Shown here piece by piece: positions 1-8,478 of a stretch of 64,000 bases of DNA. Positions within the stretch are counted from its first letter, which is position 1, and each line of letters opens with the position of its first letter. The position numbers were made by a program, and so were the translations under genes. Origin of the DNA: Pseudomonas triticifolii (GTDB taxonomy: Bacteria; Pseudomonadota; Gammaproteobacteria; Pseudomonadales; Pseudomonadaceae). The notes under the pieces are model-generated. The model saw only the letters and a program-made list of their open reading frames with translations. It was not told the DNA's origin and searched no databases. The stretch covers positions 992,001 through 1,056,000 of the forward strand of contig NZ_JACONV010000001.1 of assembly GCF_014358015.1 (NCBI RefSeq), given 5' to 3'.

Positions 1-116
1 AACAGGTCATTGACCTGTTTTCTGCTCAGAATCGCGATAGCGCCCCATCCGTGCATGACGTCGTTCTGCCCATCCTTCATCCAGGCCAGCAGGCTTTCCA
101 GTGAATTGCCATCCAT
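1..116 (-). CDS. 5' end of an unidentified gene, possibly P47/OrfX (TULIP)-like; cut by the window edge
   Basis: An ATG at 116 on the minus strand opens a frame that stays open to the left edge (38 codons visible). A strong ribosome binding site, AAGGAG, lies eight bases upstream, and the start is 41 bases after the stop of the preceding minus-strand Ig-like gene, so the two are probably cotranscribed. The visible N-terminus has no signal peptide. It contains the stretch HGWGAIAILSRKQVNDLL, which resembles the Gly-Trp plus Val-Asn start of P47/OrfX-type TULIP proteins found beside clostridial neurotoxin genes and some Gram-negative toxin genes. That resemblance is from memory and short, so the family call is weak. 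That a real gene starts here is well supported. Confidence 0.6.
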   Translation of the reverse strand, partial: MDGNSLESLLAWMKDGQNDVMHGWGAIAILSRKQVNDL

Positions 117-157
117 GGCAAACGCTCCTTCTCTTTAAACAGATAAAATTGATCGAA

Positions 158-1957
158 TCAGTCAAGGACGTCGAAGTTGATACGCGGAAATACCACATAA
201 CTTGTCCCATCATCGAAGCTCACTTCCACGGTCACTTCGTTGACTGACGGGCTGCTCTCGCTCAGTTTGTCCAACTGTGCCAGAAACACTTTTGGAAAGA
301 TCACAGGCACTATTCTGGCTGTGAGCTCCGCTGCGGTAACAGGCTCTGCGGCACCTGTGCGCAGATCGAACCGTTGAGTCTGGCCATTGACAAAGCCACT
401 TGCCCTGATCCGTACACGTTGCCCCTTTGCCATGTAAATCCATGCCGCCAGGTCCAGCCCTGCCCCCTCTTCCGGCACCCTGGCAAGCGATATTTTCCCA
501 TCCGTGACCTTTGGACGCATGATCTGAATCGTCGGCCAGCCGGTTTTGATGCCCCTGACCTCAAGGTCATAAACCCTTGATGTCCCAGGCAACTCCCCGG
601 CGGGGGTGACCTTGTAATACACGTCCACACGTTTACCCATATTGGCGGGCACAGCGGCAGCTGGAATGAAAAACTGTTTGGGATCGCTATCAGAGGGTTC
701 GGCGATAAAGCTACCGGTACTGCCATGGCCATCCCAGTGCATTTGCACCTGATCATCAGCACCAATGACCGCAGTGTCCGGAATCCGGACAGTGATACCT
801 CCAGCCAGCGTCTCAGCAAAGATGTGCCCCTGAACGTTGTCTCCGACAGCACCGTCGAAGGAGGCCCCATCAATCTCGGGAGGTGGCAGATTGAGGGGCC
901 TGCGCAACACGAGCGCACGAGGCAATGAGCTGCCGGCAGCACCAGGTCGAGCGTACTGATACATCAGCTCGATTTCCTTGCCGTTATTGTCCATCAGCCA
1001 TTCGTAGGCGAGCCTGAACTCCAGCACACCGCTGTCGAGCGTGGAAAGGTCAGCATGCAGCGACTTCACCACCCGGTTTTCACTGGTGGCGTACACCACA
1101 ATGTCATCATTGGCCTGAAGACCTGGGTATGGTGCTACCAACAGCCTGATACCCTGCGGATAGGCACCTGGGTCCAGTGAACCCCCATTGAAATCCTTGA
1201 TAGTCAGCGCAGGCAACAGAGGCGTCGAGGAACTGTCGATGTCGAACTTCTGAACAGGCGACTGTGTCGAGGGCGTTAACGAGGGGGCGGCGTATTCGAT
1301 GCGGTAGCTTATCTCGACGAAACCTTTATCGATTATCTGCAACTCGTTGGACCCGATGCTCCATTCCAGGGGCGTGCCCACCTGTTTCTCCGACACGACT
1401 TGAGACCGTACCAGGGAATCAAACGGGTCATCCGGCCCAAAATAGCGGTCCAGGGTCAGCGTCACCTTGTCTCCTGCGCGCATGGCCTGATAGGGCAATG
1501 TCACAATCAGAATCTGAGGGACGTCCAGCATCATCGCGTCAATAAAAAGGCCCTGAGATTCCTTGCACTGCGGCACAGCCAGACCTTGTTTTGCAATCGG
1601 GCGTTTGCCCACAAAAAAGAAAACGCGCAATGACTCCTGTAAGCCGTCCGGCTGGCTGTCGTCCAACAGGCGGTAGGAATAAAACACCCAGCCCTGGTCG
1701 AGCTTGCGGAGCAGGTCATTTTTAATCTCCACCTTCACGCCTTCGGGTGGAGGTTTGCCGGCATCAATCAGGTCGTCAAAGAAATCCACCACGTCGCCGT
1801 TGGTCGCGCAGCCGCGCCAATTGGGGTAGAAAGCGTCGCCTTCCTGGAGATCCGGGACATAGGTCACCAGCGGATTTGCACCTAACAGGTCAAGGTCAAT
1901 GTAGTTCTGCGGCTGCTTCAAATCCGGAACCTTGGGTGGTGGTAAAACTCTGGCCAT
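158..1957 (-). CDS. Large leaderless protein of Ig-like units, family member A (function unknown)
   Basis: A 599-residue protein starting at an ATG with AGGAG eight bases upstream. No signal peptide, lipobox or membrane segment is seen. The sequence reads as a chain of roughly 100-residue beta-rich units (for example GITVRIPDTAVIGADDQV, VYYKVTPAG, VEVSFDDGTSY) typical of bacterial Ig-like folds, with Pro-rich joints such as LPPP. The C-terminal 200 or so residues align by eye with the C-terminus of the protein encoded at 13000-14439: both have a G-VTV-VP--AVI unit, a VYY-V strand, a G-PT-Q joint and a closing VSFD--S---FP. It is divergent from the RHS gene and is followed by the partial gene at the left edge. 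Adhesion, scaffold or toxin-accessory roles are all possible; none is shown by the sequence. Confidence 0.75.
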   Translation of the reverse strand: MARVLPPPKVPDLKQPQNYIDLDLLGANPLVTYVPDLQEGDAFYPNWRGCATNGDVVDFFDDLIDAGKPPPEGVKVEIKNDLLRKLDQGWVFYSYRLLDDSQPDGLQESLRVFFFVGKRPIAKQGLAVPQCKESQGLFIDAMMLDVPQILIVTLPYQAMRAGDKVTLTLDRYFGPDDPFDSLVRSQVVSEKQVGTPLEWSIGSNELQIIDKGFVEISYRIEYAAPSLTPSTQSPVQKFDIDSSSTPLLPALTIKDFNGGSLDPGAYPQGIRLLVAPYPGLQANDDIVVYATSENRVVKSLHADLSTLDSGVLEFRLAYEWLMDNNGKEIELMYQYARPGAAGSSLPRALVLRRPLNLPPPEIDGASFDGAVGDNVQGHIFAETLAGGITVRIPDTAVIGADDQVQMHWDGHGSTGSFIAEPSDSDPKQFFIPAAAVPANMGKRVDVYYKVTPAGELPGTSRVYDLEVRGIKTGWPTIQIMRPKVTDGKISLARVPEEGAGLDLAAWIYMAKGQRVRIRASGFVNGQTQRFDLRTGAAEPVTAAELTARIVPVIFPKVFLAQLDKLSESSPSVNEVTVEVSFDDGTSYVVFPRINFDVLD

Positions 1958-1998
1958 AACGATCGCTCCTGCGACGCTTCACGTTTGAAGTGCTTGTC

Positions 1999-2028
1999 TT
2001 GACAGCAAGAATCAGGACTGCCGATAAA
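1999..2028 (+). promoter_or_regulatory. Candidate sigma-70 promoter for the RHS gene
   Basis: A perfect TTGACA (1999-2004) is followed after 18 bases by GATAAA (2023-2028), a four-of-six match to TATAAT. It would give a leader of about 200 bases before the RHS start. The wide spacer and imperfect -10 keep this tentative. The whole 278-base divergent gap shows no gene. Confidence 0.35.
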
Positions 2029-2235
2029 ACGTTTTTACGTCAGGTCGATTCGTCTGCCTACTCCTACACCTGATAGGTTTGCAGGCGGCTGCTGGCTGTT
2101 AGAGTTGGCCTGGACCCTCTGCCCTGAAGGCGCCTGTCGTGGCGCGGTATGAAGGGTCTCGATGACCCGGCGCATGGATTGCACAATCATCAACATCGGT
2201 GCGCTGTCTCGTTCCCCATCAGCGAGGTACGCCCC

Positions 2236-5200
2236 ATGACTACGTCCACGTCAGTAAGCTCCAACGCACTCAACTTTATGAGTTGCCTGAAAAGCGGTGT
2301 TGACCCGCGAACCGGGCTGTACAGTATTTCGATCAATATGCCCGAAGTGCAAAGCAATGAGTTGCGTGGCCCTGGCGTCGGACTGGGCCTTGCCTACAGC
2401 CAGCTCAATACGCTGGATAGCGGCTATGGCCTGGGCTGGAGCCTGCAGTTGTCCAACTACGATCTGAACAATCACATACTGTCGCTGAGCACGGGCGAAA
2501 CCTTCTGCATTGACGGCACGGGCAGTGCCGACACCCTAATGCGAACCCGCAGCACCCGCAGCACTCGCCATACCAAACGTACGCGGCATACCAAACGTAC
2601 CCGCAAAAGCCGCTATACCAAGAGCACCCGTTACTCCAAACGCACGCGCTACACCCGTTACATCGACAGCATCGCCACCGCCGGCGATATCTCGCTCACG
2701 ATGTCGGAAAAGAAGCTGGACACGTTTCACTTCTATAAACAGAGCGAGACCTCTTTCCGCATCGTCCACAAATCCGGGCTGGTGGAAATCCTCCAGGCGT
2801 ACAGCAGCGGCACACGACGTGTAGCCTGGCCGGTGCAGATCTTCGCGCCCTCAGGCCACAGCATCAAACTCAAGCACACGCCGTTCAACAGCTCGCGATT
2901 CATGCTCGAATCCATCAGCGATGATGAGGGTCAGACACTGCTGTCGATCGAACGCAGCACCACCTCGGTCGAAGTGGCGCTCCTGCCAATGACCGAAAGC
3001 AGTCTGTCGGCCAAGTTCATCCTGTCGCTGACGAACAGCGACAAGCGTGTCAGTCGCATCACGTTGCCCACTGAAAACAACGCCTCATGGCAGTTCGAAT
3101 ACGGTTTTGAAAACGCTGACTATTTGTGCATCAAACGCGTACGGACCCCGACGGGCGCCATTGAAGACATTTACTACGATGACTCGGGTCATGAGTTTCC
3201 AGCCAGCGCCAGGCGTAGTGCGATACCGAGAGTGACCCGACACATGACTACGCCGGGCTTCTCTCAACCAACGATCGACGTGCGCTACACCTACAAGGAT
3301 CGCCAGCAGCGCTCACGCAACTTTTTGGGCGCTGGTTTGAACATCAACTGGGAAGATAACGGGCTGGACAACCTGTTCAAGCACCTGGATGACTATGACT
3401 ATGTCTGCACCGAAAGCCTGTGGGTTGCCCAAACGGCTGTGCGCAGCATCGAACGAACGTTCAATCGCTTTCATTTGCAGACGCTGGAAGTCACCACTCA
3501 GAACAACAACAGCAAGACTGTGGAGACGACTTACTACATTGAGCCGCGCGTACCGTACGACAGGCAAGTCAACTACTGCCTGTTGCCCAAAGACGTCACG
3601 ACGACCTGGACAGAACTGAACTCGTCCCGCAGTCGCAGTGAAACCTCCAGCAAAACCTATGACATATACGGCAACCTGCTGGTCCATATCCGTGCTGACG
3701 GTATCCGGGAGACCAGCACCTGGTACCCCGCAGAAGGCGACGACGGCTGCCCTGCGAGCCCGGAGGGTTTTGTTGACAAACTGAAAGACAAGACCACCAC
3801 ACCCGCGGTTTCGCAGCAGGACACAGCCCAGACCGTGTGCGCGCGCTATCGCTACACGGCGTTGCCGGCGCTCACGAAACAGAGTGGGGATGATTTACAG
3901 ATGCCTGACTGGATCGTGCCTGAAAGCGAGACACTGGTGCAGATGGCCGCCGACGGTGTCGACAGCGAGCAGGTGCTGCAGCAGATTCAATTCAAGTATT
4001 TCAATCAACCGAGCGACCGCGTTCAGCACGGGCAAGTCCAATCGCGCACCCAGACGTTGGGCGGACAATCCATCGTCACTGCGTATACCTACCGCAAGCT
4101 CATCAGCCCGGAACTGAACGTACCGGTGCAAGAGGTCATCGAACACGTGAGCTCCGGGTTTGACGATGTCAGCAAGACCGTTCTGCGCCAGCTGTCTACA
4201 TTGACTTCCCACGAGCTGCTGTTGCGTGAAGAGGGGGTCGAGACTCGCAGGGTCTATGACACACTCAACCGGCTTACCCTTGAAATAGCAGCGCCGGGCA
4301 CCCCCTTCGAAGCCCGTCGTCAGTACCAGTACCTGCTGTGTGCCAATGAAGGAGAGCAGGCTGAACAGGTGCTGACCAACGCCCGCGGCGTATTGACCCG
4401 TACGCGGCTGGATGGGCTGGGACGCGCGGTCTATGAGGAGCAGAGTCACCTGAAAAGCAGCGACATGTTCGCCATGCAACAAATCTTCGCTGCAACGTAC
4501 AGCACATGGAACAACCTTGAACAAGAGATCACCTATGACTGGATGGGCGATGACCTGCCGCCGCTTGCCCTGAAGCGCAGCTTTGCTTACGACGACTGGA
4601 ACCAGCGCTACTGCATCACCGGTGAAGACGGTGTGCAGAGTTACCTGATCGTCGACCCCATCGGCAACGAAGAACACAACAATCCTGTTCAGCGCAGCTG
4701 GATTGAAAGCGGCGAAACCACTCCCGTCGTCGGCGGCCGCAGTGAAACCTGGCTGAACGTGTTCAACAAGCCCGATCGGATCATCAGCCTGGACGCGGCC
4801 GACAAGACGCTGGGCACGCGCAGCTTTCTATACGACGGGCTGGGCCGCTGCACGCAGCAGACCGACGAGCTTCAGCACATTACGCAATTCAGTTACGACG
4901 CCTGGTCACGGATGATCACGACCACGCTGCCTGACAGCAGCGTGGTACGCCGTGACTATGCGCTCCACAGCAACGCGGAACTGCCGGTCTCCCTGGAAGT
5001 GGCGCACCCCGACGGCAACACAAAAACCCTGGCAGGTACGCAAGCGTTCGACGGGCTGGAGAGAATGACCGAAACACGCGTCGGGCCGCGCGCAGAGCAG
5101 TACACCTACGATGGGGGCAAGAAGCAGGCCAGCACGCTGACGATGCCCAATGGAGAGACCATTACGTACAGCTACAACCTGGCGCTTACAGACCAGATTG

Positions 5201-7404
5201 TAGCCAGCGTCAGCACCGCTGCTGACGAAAATACCGAGTTCGATTATGACGTTGTCAGCGCTCGCCTGACACGTGCCAAAAACGCTCAGGGCACGCGAGC
5301 TTATGATTACGACGTGCTCAATCGGTTGCGTGAAGAAACCTGGACAGATCATCAGGGCAAGGCCTGGAAAACGTCTCATCAGGTATCGCTGCAGGGTCGC
5401 CAGCTTAAACGCACCGAGCACCCGCAGAACAATCAGCCAACGCTGGATACGGTGTTTGAGTATGACGCAAAAGGCCGGGTTGAACGGATTCAGCAGGGCA
5501 ACCTCCAGGCGTCCTTCGAATACAACGGCCTGAGCCAGATACACCGTGTGACCGCGCAAGACCGTGCAGCAAATACTGCCCTGACCACGTCGCTCGAATA
5601 CGACAGCCAGGGACGGGAAGTTCTGCGAACCCAGTCCATGAATCAGCAGCCCCAACGTACCCTTGAACAGGTATGGCAAGCGGACGGACTGCTGGAAAGC
5701 CGGCACTTGAAACAAGCCGATACCACCCTGCTGCTAGAACAGTTCACGTACGACACCCGTGGTCGCCTGACGCAACACAAGTGTTCAGGCAGCACGCTGC
5801 CGCGCGACGCCTTGGGACGGCAAATCGCCAGTCAGTTATTCACCTTCGACGCGCTGGACAACATCACGCTTGCCATCACCCGCTTTCACGACGATTCAAG
5901 CGAACGCGCAATTTTCCGCTACGCCAGCGACAACCCATGTCAACTGTCGAGTATCATCTACAACCCGCCCAGAGCCACCCCCGCTCCAACGTTTACCTAC
6001 GATGCGAACGGCAACATGCTCATTGATGAACGTGGGCAACAACTGGACTACGACAGTCAGAACCGCCTGCTGAGTGTCACACCCACCGCAGGTCAGCCAC
6101 TCAGTGCGTATCGTTATGATAGCCACAATAATCTGGTCGCATCCCGTTATGGCGACGACGAGACGCTGCGTTTCTATGAGGGAAATCAGCTGAGTTCGAG
6201 TGTCAGAAATGGAGCATACACTCGATACCTGTATGTCGGTGATGAGCCGCTGGGTCAGCAAACCGAGGGTAATGACGATGAATGTGTACTGCTGCTGACC
6301 GACGCCAGCAGAAGCGTAGCCGGCGAGTTTCAGCGCGACAAACTTCGAACAGCAGTCTACAACGCCTATGGCGAACAACACGCTGATGAGCCGCTGCTGT
6401 GCACGCTTGGATTCAACGGCGAAGCGCGCGAGTCAGACAGCGGCTGGTATCTGCTGGGCAGAGGGTATCGAGCCTACAACCCATGCTTGATGCGCTTCCA
6501 TTCCCCTGACTTTCTCAGCCCCTTCGGCTCCGGTGGAGTCAACCCCTACGCCTACTGCCTGGGCAATCCGATTGCCCTGCGCGATCCCACGGGCCACGAC
6601 GCCAGCAGCCAGAGCGGCCGGTTGCGGCGGCCGGATGAGGATCAGTTCCCGGTCGAACCGGGAGGCTCCGGCTGGGAACCATGGCTGATGCTCGGGGTAA
6701 GCGTGTTCTTCACGGTGTTAGGCGTCTACTCTACCGTGGCAACGTATGGTGCTTCCGTCCCGATCACCGGCCCAATGACCCTCGCGGGTATTACGATGTC
6801 AGCGTCTACAGCAACAACACTCGCAACCGTTGCCACCACCGCGATGGTTGTAGGCGCAAGTGTAAGCGTCGTTGCGACGGGCGCTCAAGCCTACGGCGTT
6901 ATTGCGAACGACCAGACCGCTCAGCAGATTTCATTCTACGCCGGCCTCGCAGCCCTGCCTCTGGACTTTGGCGCTGGATCGTTTTTAAGGTCGATTCAGT
7001 CTGCTGCCAAGGCGTCGGCGTCTGCGAGCACAAGAGCGAGCGTTGCGTCACTGGCATCGGGGTTATCCGATGTGGGTGACGACCCGTTCATAACCGTAAA
7101 CCGGACCGTCGGAGCATCCACAACACTACCCAGAGTCGCATTGACTCCCTCATCAATATCGGCCAGAAGCTCCGCGCCACTCAACCGTGCCGCCTTGGCA
7201 GCCAGGCGTGCCAGTGCCAGCGCCAGCGAGGTGCCCCCTACGCCAGCCCTGCAGAGCGCCCCCAACGCCAGTGCGCCTGTGACCCAAAGCGCTTCCGGAC
7301 CTAGCGGTTTCAACAGCACGAACGCACGGCTGACCGGCGTTATACTAAGACCGTCAAAAATCAAGAAAGGCGGCTGGGAAGTACGCGCTTGGATAAAATC
7401 GTAG
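2236..7404 (+). CDS. RHS/YD-repeat protein with RHS-associated core domain and a non-standard C-terminus
   Basis: A 1722-residue protein. The ATG at 2236 is preferred over an in-frame ATG at 2149 because the family N-terminus begins here (SSNALNFMSCLKSGVDPRTG, then a GYGLGWSL motif) and AGCGAGG lies upstream. Many YD-type repeats (YDANGN, YDSQNRL, YDALGR-like) run from about residue 500 to 1380. The RHS-associated core is near residues 1391-1454, with GWYLLGRGYRAYNP, NPYAYCLGNP and a DPTGH end. RHS shells of this type usually enclose a variable C-terminal toxin; here the last 268 residues comprise a hydrophobic Ala/Val/Thr-rich stretch (about 1482-1560), a Ser/Ala-rich region and a short basic tail, with no toxin motif that I recognise. 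There is no PAAR, VgrG or signal peptide. Residues 103-142 are an extreme Arg/Lys/Thr tract made by a 9-bp repeat. No immunity-like gene follows. Confidence 0.9.
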   Translation: MTTSTSVSSNALNFMSCLKSGVDPRTGLYSISINMPEVQSNELRGPGVGLGLAYSQLNTLDSGYGLGWSLQLSNYDLNNHILSLSTGETFCIDGTGSADTLMRTRSTRSTRHTKRTRHTKRTRKSRYTKSTRYSKRTRYTRYIDSIATAGDISLTMSEKKLDTFHFYKQSETSFRIVHKSGLVEILQAYSSGTRRVAWPVQIFAPSGHSIKLKHTPFNSSRFMLESISDDEGQTLLSIERSTTSVEVALLPMTESSLSAKFILSLTNSDKRVSRITLPTENNASWQFEYGFENADYLCIKRVRTPTGAIEDIYYDDSGHEFPASARRSAIPRVTRHMTTPGFSQPTIDVRYTYKDRQQRSRNFLGAGLNINWEDNGLDNLFKHLDDYDYVCTESLWVAQTAVRSIERTFNRFHLQTLEVTTQNNNSKTVETTYYIEPRVPYDRQVNYCLLPKDVTTTWTELNSSRSRSETSSKTYDIYGNLLVHIRADGIRETSTWYPAEGDDGCPASPEGFVDKLKDKTTTPAVSQQDTAQTVCARYRYTALPALTKQSGDDLQMPDWIVPESETLVQMAADGVDSEQVLQQIQFKYFNQPSDRVQHGQVQSRTQTLGGQSIVTAYTYRKLISPELNVPVQEVIEHVSSGFDDVSKTVLRQLSTLTSHELLLREEGVETRRVYDTLNRLTLEIAAPGTPFEARRQYQYLLCANEGEQAEQVLTNARGVLTRTRLDGLGRAVYEEQSHLKSSDMFAMQQIFAATYSTWNNLEQEITYDWMGDDLPPLALKRSFAYDDWNQRYCITGEDGVQSYLIVDPIGNEEHNNPVQRSWIESGETTPVVGGRSETWLNVFNKPDRIISLDAADKTLGTRSFLYDGLGRCTQQTDELQHITQFSYDAWSRMITTTLPDSSVVRRDYALHSNAELPVSLEVAHPDGNTKTLAGTQAFDGLERMTETRVGPRAEQYTYDGGKKQASTLTMPNGETITYSYNLALTDQIVASVSTAADENTEFDYDVVSARLTRAKNAQGTRAYDYDVLNRLREETWTDHQGKAWKTSHQVSLQGRQLKRTEHPQNNQPTLDTVFEYDAKGRVERIQQGNLQASFEYNGLSQIHRVTAQDRAANTALTTSLEYDSQGREVLRTQSMNQQPQRTLEQVWQADGLLESRHLKQADTTLLLEQFTYDTRGRLTQHKCSGSTLPRDALGRQIASQLFTFDALDNITLAITRFHDDSSERAIFRYASDNPCQLSSIIYNPPRATPAPTFTYDANGNMLIDERGQQLDYDSQNRLLSVTPTAGQPLSAYRYDSHNNLVASRYGDDETLRFYEGNQLSSSVRNGAYTRYLYVGDEPLGQQTEGNDDECVLLLTDASRSVAGEFQRDKLRTAVYNAYGEQHADEPLLCTLGFNGEARESDSGWYLLGRGYRAYNPCLMRFHSPDFLSPFGSGGVNPYAYCLGNPIALRDPTGHDASSQSGRLRRPDEDQFPVEPGGSGWEPWLMLGVSVFFTVLGVYSTVATYGASVPITGPMTLAGITMSASTATTLATVATTAMVVGASVSVVATGAQAYGVIANDQTAQQISFYAGLAALPLDFGAGSFLRSIQSAAKASASASTRASVASLASGLSDVGDDPFITVNRTVGASTTLPRVALTPSSISARSSAPLNRAALAARRASASASEVPPTPALQSAPNASAPVTQSASGPSGFNSTNARLTGVILRPSKIKKGGWEVRAWIKS
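2542..2658 (+). repeat. In-frame 9-bp coding minisatellite, 13 units, encoding x-(T/S)-(R/K) triplets
   Basis: Thirteen consecutive 9-base units (117 bases) encode the triplets RTR, STR, STR, HTK, RTR, HTK, RTR, KSR, YTK, STR, YSK, RTR, YTR. Units such as CATACCAAA occur more than once exactly, while others differ at third positions. The array sits in the N-terminal part of the RHS protein, between an acidic/neutral loop (TGSADTLM) and YIDSIATAG. Because each unit is three codons, gain or loss of units keeps the frame. Confidence 0.92.
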
Positions 7405-7421
7405 AGCAGTGAACAGGTTGA

Positions 7422-7457
7422 CTTGCGCCGACAGGAAAAGTGTTTTTTCGGCGCAAG
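7422..7457 (+). terminator. Stem-loop after the RHS gene, weak terminator candidate
   Basis: A perfect 10-base-pair stem (CTTGCGCCGA / TCGGCGCAAG) encloses a 16-base loop, 18 bases after the RHS stop. No T-tract follows the right arm, although the loop itself is T-rich, so intrinsic termination is uncertain. Confidence 0.4.
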
Positions 7458-7818
7458 CACCTCATGGCGTGCCTTTGTAAAAGTGCAGGTATGCAATACA
7501 ACGCCTGGCTGAGCAACTGACGCTTGAGACAGGCCGATTCATGTAACAGCTCATGTCCAAAGACATTTCAACACGCATCCATAAAGCAGTATCAATTCTT
7601 CACTGCCAGCCATTTGCACACCCTTAGTTTAAATAGGACTTTTCCTACAGACCGCGTCGCCAAAAAACTCGGACTAACCCTATGTTAGAGACGAAACCTA
7701 CATTTAAACTTCGGCCCGTCATGACAACAGCGCATACCCTTCAAACGACGAAATAAAGATTCATCTATATATTTCGCAATTCATAAATTTTGTAACCAAA
7801 ACTTATTAAGGTCTTACT
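7458..7818. other. AT-rich intergenic region upstream of the fimbrial operon
   Basis: No open frame of substance is seen. The last 150 bases are clearly more AT-rich than the surrounding genes, as expected for a fimbrial regulatory region. One dyad at 7634-7647 is described separately. No convincing -35/-10 pair was found. Confidence 0.5.
7634..7647. promoter_or_regulatory. Inverted repeat TAGGA-N4-TCCTA, candidate operator of the fimbrial operon
   Basis: The perfect dyad TAGGA-CTTT-TCCTA lies about 170 bases before the pilin start. Its form resembles sites bound by LuxR/NarL-type response regulators (for example the RcsB box, TAAGA-N4-TCCTA, as I recall it), a class that often controls chaperone-usher fimbriae. 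The assignment is by similarity of form only. Confidence 0.35.
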
Positions 7819-8370
7819 TTGAAAACAACTCTACCTGCATTCGCACTGGCCCTGGCTGCCGCGCTGACAGGCACCTCCGCCTTCGCCAACACCGGCACCA
7901 TCAATTTCGAAGGACAAATCACCAGCAGCACCTGCCCCATCGAAGTGGTTAACCCCGGGGACGGCTCCGTCGGCAACCTGGTAAAAATGGGCAGCATCGA
8001 AGCGAGCCGCTTTACCCAGGTCGGTCAGGAGTACAGCGGCAAGCGGTTTGCCTTGCGCTTGAACGATACCGGCACCTGCGGCCTTACCGGCACCAATGAC
8101 GTGGCCACTGTCACCTTCAACGGGGCGGCCGACGCGTCTGGAGATTACTTCGCTGTAACGCCAACGGCAGATGGCGCCACGGGCGTTTCGATCGTCATCA
8201 AGGACCATACAGGTGCATCCATCGAGCCGGGCGGCTCATCTGCACCTTATCCGCTGATCGAGAACGGCATCACCGATATGGCATTCGCCGCTTATTACCG
8301 CTCGACGGCAGCCTCAGTCACTGCAGGCGTTGCATCGGCAGACGTGCAGTTTGTCGTCGCCGTCAACTGA
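7819..8370 (+). CDS. Type 1-like fimbrial major subunit (chaperone-usher pilin)
   Basis: A 183-residue pilin exported by a signal peptide of about 23 residues ending at AFA-NTG. The mature part starts with the donor strand TINFEGQITSSTCPIE, and the two cysteines (ITSSTCP and DTGTCGL) would form the conserved pilin disulfide. It ends in the FVVAVN beta-strand typical of the family. Length and layout match FimA/PapA-type subunits. The start codon is TTG, with AAGG about seven bases upstream; no better ATG exists nearby. As the first gene, before chaperone and usher, it is expected to be the main shaft protein. A strong hairpin follows the gene and may keep its message more abundant than the downstream genes. 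Confidence 0.9.
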   Translation: MKTTLPAFALALAAALTGTSAFANTGTINFEGQITSSTCPIEVVNPGDGSVGNLVKMGSIEASRFTQVGQEYSGKRFALRLNDTGTCGLTGTNDVATVTFNGAADASGDYFAVTPTADGATGVSIVIKDHTGASIEPGGSSAPYPLIENGITDMAFAAYYRSTAASVTAGVASADVQFVVAVN

Positions 8371-8431
8371 CACGTCCATTCCCCCGCTTTAAGTGCAATG
8401 GTCCACGCGCCACTCACTGTAAGCGTCTACA

Positions 8432-8463
8432 TGCACCCGGCCCTTTGCCAAGGGCCGGGTGCA
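8432..8463 (+). promoter_or_regulatory. Perfect 14-bp stem-loop between pilin and chaperone genes
   Basis: TGCACCCGGCCCTT (8432-8445) pairs perfectly with AAGGGCCGGGTGCA (8450-8463) around a four-base loop. There is no following T-run. In other fimbrial operons an intercistronic hairpin after the major subunit gene limits read-through or protects the upstream message, which yields far more pilin than chaperone or usher. That is the likely role here. Confidence 0.75.
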
Positions 8464-8478
8464 CAAGGTAAGACCCTC

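Noticed and set aside
7..213. A 68-codon minus-strand open frame at the left edge
   Set aside because: It overlaps the end of Ig-like gene A and the start of the better supported gene beginning at 116, which has a strong ribosome binding site in another frame.
2542..2658. Tandem repeats as a CRISPR array
   Set aside because: Units are 9 bases without spacers and stay in frame inside an RHS gene.
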